From JANWHZ01 sp035758575 (GTDB taxonomy: Bacteria; Patescibacteriota; Saccharimonadia; Saccharimonadales; UBA4665), in contig DASTXH010000077.1 in assembly GCA_035758575.1 (NCBI GenBank), forward strand, positions 1 through 36,794: a DNA stretch of 36,794 nucleotides. The letters run 5' to 3'. Under the pieces are notes generated by a model that did not search any database, was not told the origin of the DNA, and worked only from the letters and a program-made list of their open reading frames with translations. Shown piece by piece: positions 31,237 through 36,794 of this stretch (positions are counted from its first letter, which is position 1; every line of letters begins with the position of its first letter). A program made the position numbers and the translations under genes.

Positions 31237-32772
31237 TTATGATGGCAATACTTCCCCGCCTCCAAATACCGCGTTGATAGTGTCTAGTGCCGGAGGTGCT
31301 GCGGCCGGACTGGGCGTACTGCCCGGCACCGCCGGTGTGGGTACTAGTGGCGTGACAGTTTTGTCAAATACACATTCCATGCTGAAGCGCTGGCCGGTAG
31401 TGTTTTCGATGACCGTCAGAATGACCTGTTTGTTCTTGGGGTCGTTTACGCGTTTTTGATGGAATGCAAACCCAAAGGTAAGCTTGATGTGCCCCGGCGA
31501 AAAGTCTGCCCGCGCCATACGTACAATGCCATATAGGGTATTGTATTGCTTGCCAAGTGCGGCCAGGACGGCTTGCCACTGCGCAGTATCTATAGTCGCC
31601 GTGCCCGCAGGAGCTTCCGGCATAGGTACTGGCGGCTCTACGGATGGTGACGCCGGCATGACTGCCGGCGCTGGCATCACGGCAGGTTTCGGCTCTGGCG
31701 TTGCTGTAGGCATTATGGGCGACTGTGGTGGCGCAGCAGGTTTTGGTGCGGTAATGGGCGTGACAGCCGCAGGCACGGGCTGCAAAGCTGCCCCGCTAGT
31801 TTGTGTCGGTTCTACGGCGCAGGCGGCCTCCAGCAGGATGATCTCCAGCAGCTGCTCCGGCCGGTGCGACGCAGGCACTTCAATAAGTTTTGCGAGCAGG
31901 GCCAAAATAGCTGTGCTGTGCAACGGTGGATTTTTTTGCAGGAACTGACGACGTAGTGTTGCTGATAACTGCTTGACAATGGCGGCCGCCTGGAAGCCGC
32001 TGGTGCGTAAGCGTTCGAGCAGCATAATAAGGCCTGGAGTATCGTGAGCCGCAACTAGCCGAATCAGTTCATCGGCGGTACCGGCTGCCGGTACGCCTAG
32101 CAGCTGCTCTACCTGGTCCAGTCCAATCTTTTTACCGCCGCTGCCGGCTTGGTCGAGCATGCTGATGCTGTCGCGGAAACTGCCCTCGCTGTGCTCTGCG
32201 ATTAGCGCCAGTGCCTCGTCGCTAATATCTATCTTCTCTTCGGTGGCTATATGCCGCAAGTGCTTGACCACAACGTCTTTTGCTGCCGGTTTGAATGTGT
32301 AGCGCTGTGTACGGCTGATGATAGTGGCCGGTAGCTTGTGCGCTTCGGTGGTGGCAAGGATGAATATAACGTGTGCAGGCGGTTCCTCAAGCGTTTTAAG
32401 AAGCGCATTGAATGCTGAGGTGGTCATCATGTGTACTTCGTCGATGATGTATACTTTGTACTTTCCGCTGCTGGGCGCAATGTGCACGCGGTCGCGCAGA
32501 TCGCGCACTTCTTCTACGCCGCCGTTGCTGGCGGCATCAATCTCTATAATGTCCAGGTGGCTGGCTTCGTCCGTATACGGTACGCCGTTCAGCTCGTGTG
32601 CCAAAATACGCGCAATGGAGGTCTTGCCCACGCCGCGCGGGCCGGTAAACAGATATGCATGCGCGATGCGTCCACTGGCGATGGCGTGCTTGAGCGTGTC
32701 GGTGATGTGCTCTTGGCCGACAATTTCGTCTAATGATTTTGACCGGTATTTCCGGTATAAGGCTTGTCCCAT
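31237..32772 (-). CDS. dnaX: DNA polymerase III gamma/tau subunit, zinc module missing
   Basis: Clamp-loader ATPase. The 511-residue protein has Y-R-K-Y-R-S-K-S, Walker A G-P-R-G-V-G-K-T-S (44-52), I-D-E-V-H-M-M (Walker B), T-L-E-E-P-P-A-H-V, T-T-E-A-H-K-L-P, sensor 1 S-R-T-Q-R-Y, and the sensor 2 region S-F-R-D-S-I-S-M-L-D-Q. The four-Cys zinc module normally placed between L-N-C and E-I-D-A-A-S-N is absent: only about a dozen residues, with no Cys, connect the two. A Pro/Ala-rich linker (about residues 335-400) leads to a small C-terminal domain. TATAAT lies 12 nt before the ATG, with AAAAGG between. Confidence 0.93.
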   Translation of the reverse strand: MGQALYRKYRSKSLDEIVGQEHITDTLKHAIASGRIAHAYLFTGPRGVGKTSIARILAHELNGVPYTDEASHLDIIEIDAASNGGVEEVRDLRDRVHIAPSSGKYKVYIIDEVHMMTTSAFNALLKTLEEPPAHVIFILATTEAHKLPATIISRTQRYTFKPAAKDVVVKHLRHIATEEKIDISDEALALIAEHSEGSFRDSISMLDQAGSGGKKIGLDQVEQLLGVPAAGTADELIRLVAAHDTPGLIMLLERLRTSGFQAAAIVKQLSATLRRQFLQKNPPLHSTAILALLAKLIEVPASHRPEQLLEIILLEAACAVEPTQTSGAALQPVPAAVTPITAPKPAAPPQSPIMPTATPEPKPAVMPAPAVMPASPSVEPPVPMPEAPAGTATIDTAQWQAVLAALGKQYNTLYGIVRMARADFSPGHIKLTFGFAFHQKRVNDPKNKQVILTVIENTTGQRFSMECVFDKTVTPLVPTPAVPGSTPSPAAAPPALDTINAVFGGGEVLPS

Positions 32773-32784
32773 AGTTCGCCTTTT

Positions 32785-32790
32785 ATTATA
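32785..32790 (-). promoter_or_regulatory. -10 box of dnaX
   Basis: A consensus TATAAT on the minus strand, 12 nt before the dnaX ATG; the -35 region is weak (TTCGGC with an 18-bp spacer). Confidence 0.45.
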
Positions 32791-32831
32791 AGAGCATTCG
32801 CCGAACTTGCCGAATGTATAAATTACAAACT

Positions 32832-32854
32832 AAAAGAGGCCGCTTTATGCGGCC
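32832..32854 (-). terminator. Intrinsic terminator of the 32879-33388 gene
   Basis: On the minus strand, GGCCGC-ATAAA-GCGGCC followed by TCTTTTA. It lies 25 nt after the stop and just before the dnaX promoter, separating the two units. Confidence 0.75.
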
Positions 32855-32878
32855 CCAGAAACGATCGAGCACAGATTT

Positions 32879-33388
32879 TTACAGCGCAGCTTCGAGGGCA
32901 GCCCACTCGGCGTTGGCGTCGTTCTCGGGCAAGTTTACGCTGACTTGGTCGCCCGGCTTAGCTTTGAAGTACGTTACGCTGGCCAATAGCACGCGGAAGT
33001 CTTTGCCGTTTACGGTGACATAGTAGTGGCCGTTCTCCAGCTTCAGCGCCCCTACGACCTGTTTGCGTGCGATTGGGCCAATCTGCTTGTATAAGAAGGT
33101 GCCGTCATCCGCGACAGTAAGCTTTAGAATGTCGCCCTGCACAAGTTTAGACTTGGATGCGTAATTAGCGGGAACCGGGTACATCTTGCCGTCGCTGCCA
33201 ACCATGTTTTGGCCGTCAAAGACGCCCTCGATAATTTTGCCCAAGGCATCGTCGCGCGCGATAGGCGCAACCTTGGCGTCGTCGCCGACGAGGCTGATAA
33301 GTAGCTCCGTTGCTGCTGCAAGGTTCATTTCAGCGTCCTGAATGAGCGTTCGCAAGCGTTTGATCTGTTTTTCTGGTATGTCTGCCAT
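32879..33388 (-). CDS. Conserved-looking unknown protein, helix plus beta domain
   Basis: A 169-residue soluble protein I cannot place. Residues 1-35 form a charged helix, possibly a coiled coil. Residues 45-155 are strand-rich with G-V-F-D-G-Q-N-M-V-G-S-D-G-K-M-Y-P-V-P-A-N-Y-A-S-K-S-K-L and G-H-Y-Y-V-T-V-N-G-K-D-F-R-V-L-L-A-S-V-T-Y-F-K, which reads like an OB or translation-factor-type beta barrel. Even composition, its own terminator and an upstream palindrome suggest a well-expressed, regulated single-gene unit. GAGAG lies about 10 nt before the ATG, which is a weak Shine-Dalgarno. Confidence 0.7.
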   Translation of the reverse strand: MADIPEKQIKRLRTLIQDAEMNLAAATELLISLVGDDAKVAPIARDDALGKIIEGVFDGQNMVGSDGKMYPVPANYASKSKLVQGDILKLTVADDGTFLYKQIGPIARKQVVGALKLENGHYYVTVNGKDFRVLLASVTYFKAKPGDQVSVNLPENDANAEWAALEAAL

Positions 33389-33427
33389 TGTTTTTTCGTC
33401 TCTCTAAACTTTTCAGAACCACCTACT

Positions 33428-33448
33428 CCTAAACCTAACATGTTTAGG
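33428..33448. promoter_or_regulatory. 21-bp palindromic site upstream of the 33388 gene
   Basis: Arms CCTAAAC (33428-33434) and GTTTAGG (33442-33448) are perfectly complementary around a 7-nt centre. It lies 40 nt before the start codon, without a T-tract, so a protein-binding site is likely. Confidence 0.4.
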
Positions 33449-33678
33449 AAGTCAAGTCAAAGAATAAACTAAAAATGGTGGATAACTGTGGAGTCTACCC
33501 TCTAGTACATAAAAATTTTAACCGATGATTACTAGGCTACCATATGCGTATTGCAAGCTTCAAGTGGTTTTATTTGCGCGTATTAGCCTTTGGCGTGTTT
33601 GAGCATACCTGTTGGCCCTGTCCAACACCGGAATGGTGTGGGTGCAGGCTCTGGCTTTGAATACACTGCGATGTAAAA

Positions 33679-34236
33679 TTACAGCTGGCATAAGCGATTT
33701 GCGTCAAGGTACAGTGGTATTTTGTCTTTGGGCACAATCATAAAAGCGCGGAGGAATGCTGAGTTATAGTTGCTGGAAATGATAGCTATGAGCGTGCCAT
33801 TTATATCGACAAACTGCTCATGTACAGTAGTGGCATCGTTCCGGATGATTCCATAAAGATCGTTTCCCTGGATTGCGTCTATTTTACTGCAGGCACCATG
33901 TCCTAATGACGCCTGCCGCCCTATATTAGGGCATTGCGATGCACGCAGGAAAGAGGTAGATCTAAGCTCATAGATTATAACCCCATCTGGGGCTACGAAT
34001 TTATGCGCTATACCATATGGAGTCAATACCCGGTATTGACTGGTTGGTAGATTGCTGGGGTTTTGTGCGGCATGCAGCGATATATTATTTGGTAGATAGA
34101 TAGCCCTGGGCTCGCTATACCAAAGCACAAAGAGGCTGAGCGCCGACAATAGCAGTACGGCGGCTGTGCATATCCACAACCAAGCGGCTCTTATATGAAT
34201 CGACGAGGATGGGCTACTTATTCCCTCTCTTTGCAT
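33679..34236 (-). CDS. Membrane-anchored protein of unknown family
   Basis: A 185-residue protein: a short cytoplasmic N-terminus, one transmembrane helix (about residues 18-40, A-A-W-L-W-I-C-T-A-A-V-L-L-L-S), and an outer domain of about 140 residues with two Cys near the middle and one at the C-terminus. The family is unknown. ATG 34236 was chosen: it overlaps the preceding stop as TAATG and has GGA 7 nt upstream, suggesting coupling. ATG 34248 is also possible. It is co-oriented with the interrupted hydrolase gene and probably belongs to its operon. Confidence 0.6.
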   Translation of the reverse strand: MQREGISSPSSSIHIRAAWLWICTAAVLLLSALSLFVLWYSEPRAIYLPNNISLHAAQNPSNLPTSQYRVLTPYGIAHKFVAPDGVIIYELRSTSFLRASQCPNIGRQASLGHGACSKIDAIQGNDLYGIIRNDATTVHEQFVDINGTLIAIISSNYNSAFLRAFMIVPKDKIPLYLDANRLCQL

Positions 34237-34652
34237 TATGGATTCCATGCTGTGGGCAATTGCCCATCTTTACTCGTTGGGCAGGTTGTCTGCCTAGACT
34301 GAATGGTGTATGCAAAGTTTCTAAAAGTATCATTATGGCTCATATTAGTATAGTCGCAGATTTGCGCTTGATGTGCGAACGGTTGGTTCCATATTCCAGC
34401 GAGGTAATATTTCCAAAGACCAGCAAATGTCCGTCTATCTATAGTGAGTGAGCTGTCATTCATCTGCTCATCGATAGGCCGTTGATTATCAGGACCTATG
34501 GCTGGCGACTCTTCGGTAATGATGCCGGTGTAAATAATAAGCCGATTTTGAGGACTCAGCTGAAGCCAATCGCCGAGTATATGATTGACGTCATATCGGG
34601 CATCGCATGCATCTCCGCCGCTAAAGTCTGAGCTGTTTCCTGGGTCAAACAA
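34236..34652 (-). pseudogene. 3' part of the interrupted serine-hydrolase-like gene
   Basis: This 138-codon frame is in the same phase as the gene ending at 34677 and directly continues it after a TAA. The intervening codons read K-G-S-I-H-T-V-V, then L-F-D-P-G-N, which continues the alpha/beta hydrolase pattern from the nucleophile elbow upstream. Later segments include L-I-I-Y-T-G-I-I-T and N-M-S-H-N-D-T-F, where the His could be the catalytic one. The only start is TTG 34652 without a ribosome-binding site, so independent translation is unlikely. Confidence 0.6.
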
Positions 34653-34676
34653 GACGACAGTATGGATACTACCCTT

Positions 34677-35558
34677 TTACTCCTTTGTTGCTCCGGCGAG
34701 ATAATATATTAGCCCTAGCCTGCCTACGCTCCATCCGGCCAGCGTATTGGCCGATTCCGGAATGATCTGCATGACTTTGTCGTTGGAGCACTTCGTGTTT
34801 GAAGTCCATTCTTCTAAGGCGTAGCTTTTATCGGCGATCATTGCCAGGCCGTCCAAACCGTTTGCCCTGCCGGGTATGGGTGAAAAGAATACGCTTGTTA
34901 CTGCAGTGGTAGTGGTGGAATTAGTTTGTCCCTCCATAGGGTTGGGGCCTTTGTTGGGGCAGACGGTAACATCGGGTGCTATGTGACCGGCGGTGTTTGG
35001 CGTGTCTAGATAGTGATCATTTGCCCAGAAGTCTGGTTCGTTCCTGCTGTTGTTGTGTACGAAATACCACGTAGTGTTGTTGTACTGGCCTACGGGACTG
35101 CCATCGGTGACGCCGCATTTTAGAGTAAGAACGTCATTTGGGTAGATCCCCTGCCCGATGATGTGTGGTGTGTCTTCCCAGTTGGGCGTGGTGCGCGAAA
35201 GAATGCCGCCCTTGGCTGCCTGGGTGACCGTATAGCGCGGACCCTGTGCCTCGGCGTGGGCAGTATTGGTCTTTAGGAACGCGCCCAGGCCGCCGCCAGT
35301 GACGGCTAGCGCTGCGAGGTAAGTATGGGCCGCCAGTCTTCCGCCCTGATGTTTGAGATAGTCTTTCGCAGTATGTAGTGTGTCGGCTACTGCATTACAT
35401 GCTGCGGCTGTTTTTATATCCAGATAGGCAGCGGCTTTCGTGGGTAGTTCGCCTAACTTTTGGATCAGTGTCGCATGTGGCTCTGCCGGCGTCTGTTCCG
35501 GTTGGAGCGGAGCTGTCTCCTGGAGTAGAGGAATAATTGCTATGGCTTCGGTATTCAT
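34677..35558 (-). CDS. Secreted SH3-like plus serine-hydrolase-like protein, interrupted by TAA
   Basis: A 293-residue frame. Residues 1-78 are a long, mostly polar cytoplasmic N-terminus. Residues 79-103 form a hydrophobic segment ending A-H-A-E-A, which looks like an internal export signal. Residues about 105-190 resemble a bacterial SH3-type domain (Y-T-V-T, G-G-I-L-S-R-T-T-P-N-W, G-I-Y-P-N-D-V, W-Y-F-V-H-N). The end has a nucleophile elbow A-G-W-S-V-G-R-L-G, then stops six codons after L-I-Y-Y-L-A. Reading on in frame past the TAA restores the rest of a hydrolase domain (34236-34652), so this is a truncated product. No Shine-Dalgarno; TATGCT lies 11 nt before the ATG. Confidence 0.6.
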   Translation of the reverse strand: MNTEAIAIIPLLQETAPLQPEQTPAEPHATLIQKLGELPTKAAAYLDIKTAAACNAVADTLHTAKDYLKHQGGRLAAHTYLAALAVTGGGLGAFLKTNTAHAEAQGPRYTVTQAAKGGILSRTTPNWEDTPHIIGQGIYPNDVLTLKCGVTDGSPVGQYNNTTWYFVHNNSRNEPDFWANDHYLDTPNTAGHIAPDVTVCPNKGPNPMEGQTNSTTTTAVTSVFFSPIPGRANGLDGLAMIADKSYALEEWTSNTKCSNDKVMQIIPESANTLAGWSVGRLGLIYYLAGATKE

Positions 35559-35621
35559 GCGCGCACGGTAGCATAGTCTAGGAAGGCGCGTATATGATAC
35601 TGATCACGTGTAGCAGCTATA

Positions 35622-35649
35622 CAAAAAGAGTCCGGTTGCCCGGACTCTT
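35622..35649 (-). terminator. Intrinsic terminator of rplJL
   Basis: On the minus strand, a perfect 10-bp stem AAGAGTCCGG/CCGGACTCTT with a 4-nt loop, running into TTTTTG. It lies 22 nt after the rplL stop. Confidence 0.85.
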
Positions 35650-35670
35650 CTAAGGTGAACCTTCCTAAAA

Positions 35671-36045
35671 CTAGGCAAGCTCGACAGTTGCGCCAGCGGC
35701 TTCGAGGGCCTTCTTGGCAGCTTCTGCGTCTTCTTTCTTTGCCTTCTCGAGAACGACCTTTGGAGCGCCGTCTACGAGAGCCTTGGCTTCGCCAAGACCA
35801 AGCTGGGTCAGGTCCTTGACGGCCTTGATCACAGCTACTTTCTGAGCGCCTGCGTCCTTCAGGACAACATCGTACTCAGCTTTTTCCTCGGCAGCAGGAG
35901 CTGCGTCAGCGGCAGGACCGGCAACGGCTGCAACAGCAGCAGCTGGCTCGATGCCGTACTCATCCTTCAGGATGGTCTTCAGTTCGTTTACTTCCAGAAC
36001 GGTGAGCTTGGTCAGCTCTTCGGCGAGTTTCTTCAAATCAGCCAT
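35671..36045 (-). CDS. rplL: 50S ribosomal protein L7/L12
   Basis: Stalk protein of the large subunit that recruits translational GTPases. The 124-residue length is typical. It has the N-terminal dimerisation helix region (L-A-E-E-L-T-K-L-T-V-L-E-V), an Ala-rich hinge (A-A-A-V-A-A-V-A-G-P), and the globular end with V-A-V-I-K-A-V-K-D-L-T-Q-L-G-L-G-E-A-K-A-L-V. AAAGGAGAT is a near-perfect Shine-Dalgarno 5 nt before the ATG. It is 11 nt downstream of rplJ and is followed by a strong terminator. Confidence 0.97.
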   Translation of the reverse strand: MADLKKLAEELTKLTVLEVNELKTILKDEYGIEPAAAVAAVAGPAADAAPAAEEKAEYDVVLKDAGAQKVAVIKAVKDLTQLGLGEAKALVDGAPKVVLEKAKKEDAEAAKKALEAAGATVELA

Positions 36046-36056
36046 TTCTATCTCCT

Positions 36057-36581
36057 TTAATTGGTTGCCTTCGCACTAACACCGTCAAGCAGTGCGTGCA
36101 GGTTGCCCGACAGGCCGTTCATGGTTTCATGAAGCGGTGACATCAGGGTTGCTACCACTTCAGCGATGAGCTGGTTCTTGCTTGGCAAGGTGGCGAGCGC
36201 CTTTACGTTGTCGGCCGACAGGAACTTGCCGTCTGCGCTGATAGCGCCTACGAATTCCAGCGTCGGGTTGGTTTTAGCAAACTGCGCGATGACCTGAGCG
36301 GGGGCAACTTCGTCTTCGCTGTTGAAGGCGTATACGAGCTGGCCGCGCAGGCTGCTGGTTTCGGCGCCCTTGAGCTTGTCGTTCTGCTCAATGGCTTTGA
36401 TAACCAGGCGGTTCTTTACTACGCGCACTTTGGTGCCATTGTCGCGAGCATTCTTGCGAAGCTGCTGCATGGACTTCACGGTTGTGCCCGGATAGGAGGC
36501 GACTACAGTCATCTTGGAAGATGCCAGCAGGTCTGCTACGTCGGATACAACATCGTGCTTCTTTTGTTTGGTTAGAGCCAT
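36057..36581 (-). CDS. rplJ: 50S ribosomal protein L10
   Basis: Base of the ribosomal stalk; binds 23S rRNA and L12 dimers. The 174-residue protein has K-x-x-x-V-x-D-V-A-D-L-L near the start, the typical L-R-K-N-A-R-D-N-G-T-K-V-R-V-V-K-N-R-L rRNA-binding part, and a C-terminal helix for L12. AGAAGGAAAAG precedes the ATG. Its own leader carries an L10-binding motif and a terminator, so L10-L12 feedback control is likely. Confidence 0.97.
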   Translation of the reverse strand: MALTKQKKHDVVSDVADLLASSKMTVVASYPGTTVKSMQQLRKNARDNGTKVRVVKNRLVIKAIEQNDKLKGAETSSLRGQLVYAFNSEDEVAPAQVIAQFAKTNPTLEFVGAISADGKFLSADNVKALATLPSKNQLIAEVVATLMSPLHETMNGLSGNLHALLDGVSAKATN

Positions 36582-36596
36582 AAATCTTTTCCTTCT

Positions 36597-36661
36597 AAAA
36601 TGCGATGTAGCGTAAAAGCCTCACGCATTTCCATTAAAAATCTTTCGACCTAAAGATTTTA
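36597..36661 (-). promoter_or_regulatory. Two leader hairpins just upstream of rplJ
   Basis: On the minus strand, AAAATCTTT/AAAGATTTT with a 6-nt loop (about 36637-36661) is followed by a T-run. Next, AAATGCG/CGCATTT brackets a smaller GCGT/ACGC stem (about 36597-36632) that ends just before the ribosome-binding site. They could tune readthrough or translation of rplJ. Confidence 0.4.
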
Positions 36662-36667
36662 AAGAAC

Positions 36668-36697
36668 AAAAAAGCCTTTGGTTCTCGGTTACCAAAG
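36668..36697 (-). terminator. Attenuator-like terminator in the rplJ leader
   Basis: On the minus strand, the stem CTTTGGT/ACCAAAG (8-nt loop) is followed by GCTTTTTTG. It lies between the L10-binding leader and rplJ, the place expected for transcription attenuation. Confidence 0.65.
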
Positions 36698-36737
36698 ACT
36701 AAGATAGTAAAACAATGCAAAAGATGAATTGTATTCA

Positions 36738-36785
36738 CTTCCTCGGTAGCGAATTAAGTTGTTGCCAACAGCTACTGTCTTCGGT
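36738..36785 (-). promoter_or_regulatory. L10 leader (L10-L12 autoregulatory RNA)
   Basis: On the minus strand the two conserved sides of the Rfam L10_leader appear as ACCGAAGACAGTAGC and, about 20 nt later, TTAATTCGCTACCGAGG; GTAGC pairs with GCTAC and the flanking A/G-rich bases form the expected kinked internal loop. The L10-L12 complex binds this motif and represses its own operon in bacteria. The promoter lies beyond the window. Confidence 0.75.
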
Positions 36786-36794
36786 AATGAGATC

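Noticed and set aside
33544..33660. Plus-strand 38-codon frame with Trp and Cys
   Set aside because: No ribosome-binding site or convincing promoter, and the stretch contains small hairpins (GTTGG/CCAAC, ACACC/GGTGT) that could equally be untranslated.
34677..34679. An alternative genetic code as the reason for the in-frame stop
   Set aside because: The codon is TAA, while known CPR recoding concerns TGA. TGA also works as a normal stop here, for example in the ATGA overlap at 7490-7493.
1..36794. CRISPR arrays, insertion sequences or prophage genes
   Set aside because: No regularly spaced short repeats, transposase or integrase motifs, or terminal repeats with target duplications were seen.

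Overview
The window looks like chromosomal DNA from a Candidate Phyla Radiation bacterium. Candidatus Saccharibacteria (TM7) is my best guess, at moderate confidence. The reasons are housekeeping genes in compact ATGA-coupled operons, DnaX and RecR proteins without their usual zinc modules, many secreted or membrane-anchored proteins of unknown family, and TGA used as an ordinary stop (the HxlR gene ends in TGA), which excludes the TGA=Gly code of Gracilibacteria and SR1. No insertion sequence, CRISPR array or rRNA was seen, and no canonical tRNA.

Layout. Positions 1-6850 are a cell-surface accessory region: a 5'-truncated membrane-anchored protein, a two-helix membrane protein, a secreted NlpC/P60 peptidase with three tandem C-terminal modules, another anchored protein, and a Tat-type lipoprotein. 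Embedded in it at 4870-5118 are two paralogous hairpin-rich, tRNA-like elements separated by a strong inverted repeat. Positions 7000-9400 hold an HxlR regulator, a DHA2-type MFS exporter and an SRPBCC protein, with perfect palindromes in front of the first and the last. Positions 9400-12650 hold phosphofructokinase, L-lactate dehydrogenase and a secreted C39/papain-like protein. Positions 12650-17990 hold small unknown genes (two of them possibly halves of one frameshifted gene), radC, and a 714-residue cytoplasmic transglutaminase-like protein with a small partner. Positions 17995-22368 are a plus-strand cluster: alpha/beta hydrolase, two PimA-like glycosyltransferases and an AI-2E family permease.

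Positions 22365-36581 are mainly minus-strand information processing. An operon runs ybaB-recR-nudix-DHH phosphoesterase-cysS-methyltransferase. Beyond it lie a GT-C membrane glycosyltransferase, an HD hydrolase, dnaB, a GNAT acetyltransferase, dnaX, a conserved-looking unknown gene, a secreted serine-hydrolase-like gene cut by an in-frame TAA, and rplJ-rplL behind an L10 leader and an attenuator-like terminator.

Two themes recur. First, many transcription units have a -10 box only 6-12 nt before the start codon and no Shine-Dalgarno sequence, which suggests leaderless mRNAs. Genes inside operons generally do have Shine-Dalgarno sites. Second, much of the unassigned content is surface-directed, which would suit a host-attached lifestyle; that last point is inference.
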